Part shown: positions 13,041 through 23,527 of the stretch, in pieces
How positions within the stretch are numbered: the stretch's first letter is position 1
Layout: every line of letters starts with the position of its first letter
Assembly: GCA_023313575.1 (NCBI GenBank)
Contig: JAJTTP010000013.1
Location: forward strand, 744,001-808,000
Direction: 5' to 3'
Length of the DNA stretch: 64,000 nucleotides
From: Eutypella sp. D-1
Lineage: Eukaryota; Ascomycota; Sordariomycetes; Xylariales; Diatrypaceae
The notes under the pieces: generated by a model
Seen by the model: only the letters and a program-made list of their open reading frames with translations
The model's database searches: none
What the model was told of the DNA's origin: nothing
Made by a program: the position numbers and the translations under genes

Positions 13041-13865
13041 TACGTGCCCATCCTTAGGCGGCTTAACCTATGCGTAGTCCTGTGCACAGACCAGGTCATT
13101 ATAGCCTGCCTTATCTTAGCGTAACGTTAGGAGTTTAAGAACCAAGAGCCACCTAGGAGTGCCTGTTACCTACTAGGTTGCTAGGCAGACAGGCCGCCTA
13201 GCTCATCTAATTTATACGGGAGGGGAAAGAACTAACTACCTAGGTAGGCACCTCTTGTAAGGTTTCCAGTAGGCCCCCAGGCACCCACCCAATGCAACCT
13301 AGAAGTTCCAGTCCAGTCAGTTTGTCATGCTTCGCCCAGTCTTATAACTTTGCTGCTCAGTAATCCGCAGCCTTAACCTCAATACTGCCTCTCGAGCTAC
13401 GAACTGCAACCATAGCAACGTACCTTGCGCTATCATATCCGACCGCCTTTATCTGCTTTATTATACCTTACTAGCCTTGCTACTTAACTTATGCTGAACC
13501 TTAAGCCGAAATGGCGCGGTATAAACATAATCCTGCCCTGTGAATATGTTGCCAATAGCCCTTTTCATCTTTAGCGATATCCCAGCAACCACAATAGCAG
13601 ACCCTTTAGTGCTGGGCAGGGCTGGTGTTAGTGGCAAAATACCTTACTCGCATACTGCATCTCCAGGCCAGCAGTGTTTTGAATCAGATTGCGTCCTAAA
13701 CTTATTAAAAAGAGACAGATTAAAGTGCTGGTTGTTAGCAAAACAATCTTTATCTGCGGAATTTAAGGAAATACATAAACTATATATATACATTTTTCTA
13801 TATAAAGCTAATGTACTTTTGGAATTTTATAATAATTTTAAAAACGTTTAGTTATATATTATTTA
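13041..13865. other. Small island of normal base composition, possible hAT fragment
   Basis: About 820 bp with balanced composition and frequent CpA, set between AT-rich blocks. One reading frame (13540-13851, plus, 103 aa) contains DIPATT followed by LGRAG, which loosely recalls the hAT transposase dimerisation region (S-I-P-A-T-S then a ...FSRAG-type stretch), and then runs into lysine/tyrosine-rich AT sequence at its 3' end. The similarity is faint and I do not treat the frame as a functional gene. Confidence 0.35.
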
Positions 13866-16149
13866 TTTTTAAAATTATTTTAAATAAGTTAATATATATT
13901 TAAATAAGCTGTAATAATAAACTTTATTTAATTTTTAAAATAATTATTTATAATAATAATTTATTAATATCTAATAACCTTTTACTTTTAATTAATAAGC
14001 ATTATTATTATTATAGCCTTAAAAAAGTATATATATTATTTATTTTATAATATTTAAATAAGTAATAAGTAAAAATAATAAGGTTTTTATAAGTTAAAGC
14101 TATTTTTAAGTGTTCTTTTTATGTTTTAAACGCTTATGTTATAATAATTTTAAGTTTTTTTTTTTTAAGCATTTATATATATACTTATTATAATAATTAT
14201 ATCTTAATATCCGGTTACGTTATAAATAAACCCGTTTAATCGATTAATAAAAATAATTTTTTTTAAAAAGTTAAACATGTTTATTAATAATATATATATA
14301 ATTCTTTTTAATAATTTATTTTTTAAACTTAAAATAATATTATTTATTATTTAAAAAGTACCGAGAATATAAAGGTCCGAGCTTTAAATATAAATAAAGA
14401 TTTTAATTTATTAAATTAAATAAATGCCCTTAATTAAAGTTAACTTATTAATTTTAATAAAAAAATTAATAATTTTATTATAAATAAGCTTAAATAAAAT
14501 TTTTTAAATTTAAAACGTATTTTATTTTAACAGTTAAGATTTTATAACTTTATTTATATTATTTATATTTTTTAATTTATTAAAAATGTTATTATTTAAA
14601 AATAATTACACGGATTTATTTATAAAATATATTAAATTAATATAAAAAACTTAATATTTTATTTATAACATTATTAACTTATATTAAAAAAGTTATAAAT
14701 TTTAAAATAATAAATTACGTAATTTTTTAAATATTATTATTTATTTAATTAAGTTATTTATAACTTACGTAATTATAAGTTGAAAAAGTATTTTAATTTA
14801 TAAACATTTTTAATATTTATGTTTTACGTTATAATTTAAACGATTTTTTTAACTTTTAGTTTTATAGCTTTTTATTTTAGTTTTTAATTTTATAACTCCT
14901 TATTTTAGTTTTTAATTTCGTAACTCCTTGTTTTAGTTTTTAATTTCGTAACTCCTTACTTTAGTTTTTAATTTTATAACTTTTTATTTTAGTTTTTAAT
15001 TTCGTAACTTCTTATTTTAGTTTTTAACTTTAAAATGTTTTATTTCAGTCTTTAATTTTATTACTTTTTATTCCAGCTTTTAATTTCGTAACTCCTTACT
15101 TTAGTTTTTAACTTTATAACTCCTTATTTTAGCTTTTAATTTTATAACACGGGTGCATAATTATACCATGTAATTAAAAGTAAAAAAGGCCGTTATATTT
15201 AATTAAGTCCCGTATTTTATTATAAGGACGGTATATCTTTTTTAATACCATTTTTCCCCCTTTTAACTTAAAGATTTATTAATTCTTTATTAATTTTAAT
15301 ATTTCCCGACCGCATTATTAGTTTTATCCATACCGGCATTTAAATAAATATGTAAATATATATATTATTTAAGATCGAGCCGGTTTTTTTTAATAACATG
15401 CCGCCGTTATAGCGGTATTAATTAACCTTTTTAAAGCTTTTTTTTTAAATACGGCCTTAACCGTTATTTAAAGGTAAACAATATTATACCGCTTTAATAA
15501 TTGTTAAAAAGATAGCTTTTTTTACGAAGTTAATAAAAAATAGTTTTTTAATAACTAATTTCCCGACTTTTTAATTTACGTAAAAAGTTTATTAAATAAA
15601 AAAACGGTATAATTATTACTTTTTTAAAAATTAAAACCGGTAAATCCCGGCGCCGATTATAACTTTTAACTTTATTTTTAAATTTATCCGATAACTTTAT
15701 CGGGACCGGACTTTCGAAATTTCCGTCCTATTAATAATGAACTTACTTAAGGTTTTAATTAATAATTACCGGTATTACGGCACCTTTTTATATTTACTTC
15801 TTTTATATATTAATTAAAGCAGTAAATAACGTGTTTATTTACGGGCTAAGCCCGGTACCGAAAACGGTATTACGTAATAATAATTAAGATTTAACTTAAT
15901 TATTATGTTATAATAATAGGTTAACATTTCCGGGTATATAACGGATTAAAAAGGTTTAATTAAACGTTATAACCGGGAAAAATAAAGCCGAAAAACCTAA
16001 CAATTACGTTATTAAAATAAGGTAAGTACCGATTACCAGTATTATGTAAAGGATTTTTATTTTATATGTAAAACTGCTTAATTAAAAGCCGAGCTATATC
16101 GTTATATGGCGATTATATATTAAAAAGGTTAAAAACCTTAATATGCGGC
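13866..16149. other. AT-rich RIP-decayed sequence around a minisatellite
   Basis: Stop-dense AT-rich DNA without recognisable genes apart from the 28-bp tandem array listed separately. The right part (from about 15.2 kb) may be the decayed 3' end of the adjacent minus-strand LINE. Confidence 0.5.
14853..15148 (+). repeat. 28-bp minisatellite, about 10.5 units
   Basis: Ten complete units of exactly 28 bp plus a partial one, with boundaries at 14853, 14881, 14909, 14937, 14965, 14993, 15021, 15049, 15077, 15105 and 15133. The consensus runs TTTTTAATTTCGTAACTCCT then TACTTTAG. Differences between units are mostly C/T, for example TTTCGTAAC against TTTTATAAC. Period length is perfectly conserved. 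Confidence 0.9.
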
Positions 16150-16199
16150 GCCGTATAAAAAATATAAATAATAAGCTTTATCGGGCTTATATTTAATAA

Positions 16200-16615
16200 A
16201 TATACCCCCGTTTATAAAAATAATTATTATTATTATTGCTAAGGATATTATAATACCCGGGGCATTATTTTACCCGTATATCGTGCCTGTTAATTATTAC
16301 GTAAAAACGTAAGTACGTTTATTATATAAAGCTTAACGGGTTTCCTTTTAATTTTTAAACCGTTTTAATGTTATTAAAACAAACTTAAATATATCTGTTT
16401 ATCGGTTTTAGGAATTTTAAGGTTACATGTTATAAGCCCTTTTAAACGCTTATAACCTTTGCGTTTAAAATAATAAACCTCGGGCTGAGCTTATTTTTTC
16501 CAATAGCCTTAAGGGTCCCGTCTGCGTAGATGGCAAAGCCATACCTAACTGCCATCTCAAGCTGGGAGCCGTTTATAAAGATGACCACATCCTTAGCAGG
16601 CAGCGCTGCCTGTTA
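16200..16615 (-). pseudogene. LINE RNase H domain relic
   Basis: The minus strand of about 16615-16510 reads DVVIFINGSQLEMAVRYGFAIY, equivalent to the RNase H start in Tad1-like LINEs (V-I-F-T-D-G-S), with the catalytic D now N. Further on (about 16285-16205) the reading CPGYYNILSNNN then YKRG fits W-C-P-G-H-x-x-I-x-G-N-E-x-A-D then AKxG. The first half keeps normal composition; the second half is RIP-shifted. Confidence 0.8.
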
Positions 16616-17429
16616 CTCGATGAAAGCCTTGGCTGTAACTTCTTTCGTTATGCCCCCCGTGGGGTCCCTTCTCGAGCCAGGCGGGTAACGGGGTGTTACC
16701 AGCAGTGGTCTCTGGGCTGAGGGTAGCATTTATGCCACCTGTTAAACCTTTGTTTTAAGCCTTTAGTACCCCCCGGCACTTTTTTTTTTAATAATCGATT
16801 CCAGGTCCGTTCTGCCCGTAAAAAGGTGCTTACGGTTTACCGACCTAAGTTGGAAAGCGAAATAATATAAAGTTTTATTTAAAACGATTTAAGCCGTAAA
16901 TAAGTTAACATCCCCGAAAATGGTTAAAATAGGCATTGTTTTTTATACTGGTAAGGCTGCTTTTACGGCTAATATTAAAACCTGTTATACCTTATATATA
17001 TGCCAGCTAATTTTAGCATTAACCGACTTTTTACCTGTTTAAAAAAAGTTCTTAAAAGGTTTCTTTTTATTAACGTATTAAGCTTTATAATTATAAAACG
17101 CTATAGGGTTAATATATGTAATAACCGTTTTCCGGAGTCCTGTTACCGGGGGTCTGTTAACGGTATTAGCTAAGTTATATATATGGTAAGCTAGGGATAT
17201 GGCCTTATTAACCCTTTTTATAACGTGTTACCGGAATAATATATTACGGTCGAAATAAACGCTTAGCCATTTAAACGTTAAAACCTTTTTACTGTTAGCA
17301 GTTTTAAAAACGGGGTGGATAATAAGGCGGTTACCGATTATTACAAATAGGTTTAAGGTATTTTTAATAAACCTAGTAATATGTTAAAGCTTATATTTTT
17401 CCGGTATAAAAAAAATCTTATTATAATCG

Positions 17430-18139
17430 CCTTATTTAAGGATAAAAGTTACGTCTTTAATAAAAAGGTTAACGTTAATATCGAAAAATAATAACATTCG
17501 GTATAAGTAAAAGTTATTAACGTATTTAAAACGTAAATCCTGGTTTTATTTAAGCAGCTCCGTTAAATATAACATATATAAAATAATAAAAAAGGGGAAG
17601 CTTTACGGTATGCCGTAATAAAAAGTGATATAACTTATAATAACCTTTTTAAGTTAGACTTAGATTTGCCGGTTTGTAAAAAAAGAATCCATTAATTTAA
17701 ATACCTTTAAGGGCTAGCTTTAACGCTTTATGCATTATAGCAGCCTTTTTTTTAATAAAGCGTTAAAGGCTTTTTAAATGTCCATTATAACCATTAAAAT
17801 GCGGAGGTTCTTTATTAAGGCCCGTTCCGCCTTATGGATAAATAAGGCGATTAGGTTTATTATAAACCTTTTAAGTAATAAACTGCCGTATTACGGGTTT
17901 AATAAGTTATAAGTTAAAGCAATCCATATAATACGCTTAGTTAAAAAACGTTTAAGCCTTTTCTTTACGTAAGAAAGGAGCATAATCGGTTATTAAAACT
18001 TAAATAAAGTCCGATCCTTTTTATTTACTTTTAAGATTATAAACACTTTAGTTAAATGCTATGCTTATAAGAAGTAGGCCAGGTTTAAGCACTTGTTAAA
18101 TAAGTCCTGTATATATTTACCGATAACGTTTTAACAAAA
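17430..18139 (-). pseudogene. LINE reverse transcriptase core relic
   Basis: The minus strand reads YGIPKASPFFIILY (about 17620-17575), corresponding to GxPQGSPxSPxLF, followed by RFKYVNNFYLYR at about 17535-17500. The catalytic YADD is YVNN (codons on 17524-17513): one A-to-V and two D-to-N changes, all C-to-T or G-to-A transitions. Heavy AT shift and stops throughout. Confidence 0.8.
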
Positions 18140-18690
18140 TCGTAAAAGATTTACGGAGATTCTGTCGACCCTAGGCGCTGTGCTGGATATACCGATAGTA
18201 TAAGTTTTAACCTTTTCCAGTGTGACGGTCGGGGCCTAAGGCAAACGCTTCTCTGCCGTTCTCCATCTTTAGAGCGGGTCGTGGTCCAGGTTATTTATCG
18301 AGTCGAACCTTTCCAGAATTTTTGACCTTAACGTTTCAGCCTTCCCCGCTATATTCTTAACGACGCGATTGCCGATTTTTAACGGAGGGGAATTAAGGCT
18401 ATTGCCTTTTTTTTGCCAGTTTATGACTTTGTAAAGACCCTTATCGTTAGTCGTAATATTGATCAAATTTTTCCAATAAGCCCTTTTAGCTTTTCGAACT
18501 ATGCTGAAAAACGTCCGTCGTTCCTCCAAATAACCCCCTTATAGGTTGCCCCTGTCCGCTTCTAAATAAGCCTTATAAGCCACCGCGCACTCCTCCGTCC
18601 ACCACAGAGCGTCATCGCCCCCGTCTTGCGCAGGCCTGCCTGCGGTTTTAAGGACCGTGTCGAACATCTGACTTCGTAAGCATTAGCGCT
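18140..18690 (-). pseudogene. LINE linker and start of reverse transcriptase
   Basis: The minus strand reads ALWWTEECAVAYKAY (about 18612-18568), then an open 86-codon stretch (18529-18269) with RKAKRAYWKNLI and ERFDSINNLDHDPL, as found between endonuclease and RT of fungal LINEs, then TAPRVDRISVNLLRF (about 18180-18140), the first RT block (usually S-P-G-x-D-G-I-x-x-x-x-L). Base composition here is far less AT-shifted than in the rest of the RT. Confidence 0.8.
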
Positions 18691-18699
18691 GTCCAAAGA

Positions 18700-19220
18700 T
18701 TAAACCCCAGCTTTAACCAGCCCGTAAAATTCCGGAATACAATCGAAGGGCACCCTGTACCGCACCCGTTCCGGCGCCGAAAAGCCCCGTCCAGGGATTG
18801 TGGTAAGCAAGGTCTCGTGATTAGACCCTGTTCTAAGGTCCCCAGCTACAGACGTCTTTGTGAAGGGTATGTCTGAGAAGACCAAATCGATAACGTGACC
18901 GTCTTTATGGGTGGCCTGCCTAGGTATTCCAGTGAATGGGAGCCCTGAGGTCTGCATCCACTCAACCACATCTCTGCCCCTGTCTCTGCCCCTAACCCCG
19001 GGCTCGAACATTGGGTGCCAGATGTTCTAGTCCCCACCCATTATGGAGTTTGGGGGGGGGGGGGTAATCGAAATTAATCGCGAAGTTTAGTACCGGGTCC
19101 GTGCGTGGGCACCTGTACATGTTTATCATGAGGCGTCCGTTCACCACCAGGCAGTTGATATCGCGCGAGTCGATAGGACGCTTTTGCTAGGCGTTAATCC
19201 TTTTGCCCTGCGTACGTAAG
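18700..19220 (-). pseudogene. LINE endonuclease domain relic
   Basis: Minus-strand translation gives INCLVVNGRLMINMYRCP (about 19170-19115), then MGGD-stop-NIWHPMFEPG (about 19045-19000), matching the LINE endonuclease block GGDFNxHHPxWEPG, then HVIDLVFSDIPF and SNHETLLTTIPG (about 18900-18785), equivalent to the conserved SDH-type catalytic end with D changed to N (SNHE). A run of 13 G (19052-19064) encodes a proline run in this frame. Stops and the changed catalytic residue show it is dead. Confidence 0.85.
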
Positions 19221-19460
19221 ACATCACTCTAGGGCCGTCAAGCAAACCGTTCCAGCTATCCATTAGAGCATACGAAAGTTACCAGAACAGGATGCTTATT
19301 GCTTATCTGCATTTGAATACACCGAATGCCGGCATTCCAAACAGCCATATGCCATCCGGCCAGGTCCAGCCTTCTATCCGCTGGAAATACTTCCCAAAGC
19401 TCCGATACCTTAGAAAAAGGGCTTAGTGACTAAACCACTAAATCTCTCGGGATAAGTGTA

Positions 19461-22400
19461 CATATTAGCCTAATAGTACTTACCTTAAAAGCATCCATTA
19501 CTTATAAGCGATAGCTTGCATATAAATCTCTTAATAATACATTAATAATAGGTTATACTTTATAAGCTTATATAACTAACATATACTGGCTGTAACAACT
19601 AAAAGCTGGACAAGCATAATCGTACCGTATACTAAGTAACTGAGCCGACTTATATAACTTAATATAACCGTAAGCGGTTTAAGTTATAAAGTCTATTCCG
19701 TTTTAAGTTTTAAAAATTACTATTATTAAAAAAGCCGTATTAAACAGTTATAATAACCTTTCGGTATTTAATACTTTTAAAATTTATACGTAATTTAATA
19801 AATTAAAACTGAAAAGTTAATAAATAATAATTAAAAAAAATATTAATTATTAAATTATAAACATATAATAAAATAAATATTTTTCGGTACTTTTTATAAT
19901 TTTATTTTACGTAAATATATTAAATTATTCGGTAATATAATATCGGTAACGTAAAATAAAACCGAATTTATTATATTTTAAAATATAATAAATTTATAAA
20001 TAAAATAATTTTACAATTTATTATAAGTTCGGTTAATTTAATAATATATATTAAAAATTTAAATTAACTTTTTTATTAAATATTATAAATAAAATTATTT
20101 ATTTTTATTATAATTTTTTATTATAAAAATAATAATAACTTTTAACCGATTTTTAACTTTAGTTTTATAAAATATTATTTAAATAATTTTTTATAAATAT
20201 TTAAAAAGTATATATAAAACGATAAATGTAAAGATTTCGGTAATTTATAATTTTTTTTAAACGTTAATTAATACGTAATAATATTAAAAAGTTTAGTTTT
20301 TACCGTATTTAAACTTTATTTATCCGAGTTTTACTTTAATAAAACGTAAAATTTATGTTAATTTGTATTAATTTAATTAAATATTATTTATTATATTATA
20401 AACAGGTATAATAATTAATTATAAATTATATATATAATTAGTTTAAATATTTTATTATTTATTTTATTAATAATTATATAACTTTTTATAATATAATTTT
20501 ATACCGATTTAATAAAAGGACCCGGTTTTATTAATATTTAAGCAAATATTAAAAAGAAATCCTTATAAAAACGGGGTTATAAAGAAAATGCCTTTAATTA
20601 TTAAGTTTTATAATGCAGCTTTCCTTACTTCCGCATGCTTATTATCGATTAATATAAAACCGTAATAAGATTTAAATCTATTTAAAACTGTTATTTTTAA
20701 TTATAGCTTATATATTGTTAAGCGCTTAATTAAAGCGTTATACGGTTAATTATATCGAAAAAATGCTAAGACCATTAAAGATTATATATTACCGGCAATA
20801 TTAAGCTTTACTTATTAATTTAAATCGGCTTTATTAAGTAATAAAAAACCTGCTTATATCAGTTTGCCTTATATACTTTAAACGGCTATATACAACTTAA
20901 TAAACATATAACCATTTTTAAAAGCAGGTGTATAATTATAAATGCTCGGCTTTTATTAAAAAAACGTTATATTTTATAAACTTTAAAACGTGTTTTATTA
21001 TTAATTAATAAATAAAAAGGCCGGCTTAAGCGTATTTATTACGTTATATATTTATATAATTAAACAAAGCTTTTTATATTTATATTTTTATAAAGCTAAG
21101 TTTATATTAACGCATTTATCTTACTTTAACTTATTATTAAAAGTAAACGTTTAAAATTATAAGTTAAAGTAAAAAGGTTTTAACCTTAATGGGTAAATAA
21201 TTTATAACGTAAAAATCTTAAAATATTAATTAAATGTTAAATATTAATATATATTATAACATTTTTAATAATGTTTTTTATTATTTCTTTTAATTAAAAA
21301 ATTACTTAATTAAAAATGGTGTATATATACCTTTTAAATATAAACCACTTAATATTAAATGTATTATTATTTACCTTATTATTAACACCTTATATTTAAC
21401 ATTAAACATATTAATAATTAAAATTTAAACTTAATAAAGTTTATTATATTATTACTATTACCGCCGTTATTAAAAAAGTTAAAGTTGTTTAGCTTTTTAT
21501 TATAACTTAAACTATTTTAACGGCGTCCGCGATATTATTATACCTTATTAAGCAGATAAGTAAGTTTTTAAATAAGGTGTTATTTATTAATGTTTTATAA
21601 TAAAGAAACTATTATATGTTATTTTTTATCTTACCGTTATTATGTTTTTTTTAATTATATAATTATATAAATAAGCCGTTATAAATAATATAGTTATTAA
21701 TTTATAACTATATATATTACCGTGTATTAAATACATTTTCGTCCCCGCAATTTAAAAGAATTAAGCGTAAAATCCGCGTTATTTATTTTTATAATTTAAT
21801 AAAAATGTAAAGGTTTTAACTTAACGTAACGTATATATAAGTTTTTTTAAATAACTTTACTTAAACCTTTTAATTTTAAGCCATGTTATTAAACGTTGTA
21901 TTTTACTTTTTTAAAACCAAAGGATAAATAAAATAAATTATAAACCGTAAATTTAACTTTTTATTATAATAACCCGGGTAACGTATAGCATTTTATATTT
22001 TTACTTTTTTTAATTTATTAAATAATGCATATATATTTTAATAATACATGTTTTTATTTATTTTATAAACTTTAACACATATTTATATAAACCTTTTAAT
22101 AATTATATAAGCCGGGGTTTTTTTAATAAATTAACTTATAATAATTAAGTGTTAAATATAACACTTTTAATTTTTAATAAAAGTTGTTATATAATTATTA
22201 AAAAAGCGGGAAAAGCTTATATAAACGATATTAATATTAAGCTATTTTTATTTAATTTAAAGCTATTTATAAAACCTTATTTTAAATCCACTAGTTAAAA
22301 TTAAGGTTAAATAAAACTTCCGCATTTTTTATTAAATTATTTTACGGTATATATTATACTTAATCCGCATTTTAAATGTTAAGTAATTTCAAACTTTTAA

Positions 22401-23101
22401 ATAAAGCTTTTTTTTCTAATAATAACTATACGGATAATGTTACGATATTCCCTTTTATTTTATTTAAACTTATTTAATATAATTAAGTAAAAACGAAATA
22501 AAAGGTTCCCGCTTTAAAAAACCGTCTCCGGAGCATTTTCTAAAAGGAAAAGCTATTTAATATAAAACTTAGGTTTTAAATTTATTATTATAAAGTGTAA
22601 TTCGGCTTAATTATTATTTTAAAATATAAATTTAATTATATATCTTTTATTAAGGCTGCCGTTTACTTTTAATATTATAACCATTTAAAATAACGGTATA
22701 TCCTTTTAAATTATACCATTTTAAAGGGTTAAAATCTGTTTAAGACGGAACGGGCATATTAATATAATTATTAATTTCATTACTTACTTACTTTTGTTTT
22801 AATTTTTAATCTTTAAATTACGTATTAATCTTTAATAATTTATTAATAAAATAAGCCTGAAAATCTTAATATTACCATTTTCCGCCTTTATTAATTTAAA
22901 AGCGGTAATTCCGGTATTATAGTTTTTATTAAGTTTGTTAACAGCTATAACCTTAATACGGCTTATAATTTTATTTTTAAAACTTTTAAATATCTTTTTA
23001 TAAAATATATATAAAAAGCTTAACTTAATAAAAAGCTTTAAGGGTTTTCCCGAACTTTATTAATATAAAATCACTTTAATTTTAATATATTTTAATAAAA
23101 G
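19461..23101. other. AT-rich RIP-decayed sequence, unidentified
   Basis: Composition changes from balanced to AT-rich at about 19640. About 3.5 kb of stop-dense sequence in which I recognise no domain. A few 100-200 bp patches (about 20510-20900, 22500-22800) are slightly less AT-rich. Confidence 0.55.
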
Positions 23102-23527
23102 TGTTATGACCTGGCTAAGTCGTTGGGCCCAAATAGGATTAGCACAAACAATCCCTGACCATGGCACTGGAAGGGACAGCCACGATAAAATAAGCCATAC
23201 TTAGGTCACGTAATAAAAAGGATAGCCTGCATAGCCCAGCTATCCCAGTGATCTTAAATAATCTGGATAGCCTAATTATTTTAACGATTTAATATTTAAT
23301 ATTATATTCCGGTATCAGGAATAAAAAATATAAATAATATATAGCTATATTTATTACCTTTTTTTAAATAATTTTTAAACTTATTAATTTATAATATAAC
23401 TTAATTATTTAAAATATTGTTTATTATTATTATTAAACGTAATTATTTATTACTTAAAGCCTTTAATATGTTTATTAATATAAACCTTTCGATTAAATTA
23501 ATAATTAAAAATAAACCGGTTATTATA
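23102..23527 (+). repeat. 5' LTR of chromovirus copy 1
   Basis: One of the least decayed LTR copies in its first 150 bp (TGTTATGACC, CCATGGCACTGG), decaying strongly toward the end, where CCGGCCGTTACA has become CCGGTTATTATA. Confidence 0.9.

Larger units (their letters stand above)
16150..19460 (-). mobile_element. Tad1-like LINE retrotransposon relic, minus strand
   Basis: On the minus strand the order is AP-type endonuclease (about 19250-18700), linker with the WWTEEC motif (about 18620), reverse transcriptase (about 18225-17430), RNase H (about 16620-16200). This is the ORF2 order of Tad1-clade fungal LINEs. Both reading frame and catalytic sites are broken. Decay is uneven: the 18140-19460 part and 16480-16760 keep normal composition, whereas the central RT part is strongly AT-shifted. 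Element ends are not clear, and no poly-A tail or target duplication was found. Confidence 0.85.

Noticed and set aside
13540..13851. 103-codon frame as a functional gene
   Set aside because: Only a faint hAT-like stretch, no upstream exons visible, 3' third is AT-rich RIP-type sequence.
14853..15148. CRISPR-like array
   Set aside because: Units are directly adjacent without unique spacers; this is a eukaryotic minisatellite.
18846..19037. 63-codon minus frame starting MGTRTSG
   Set aside because: Out-of-frame shadow of the LINE endonuclease relic.
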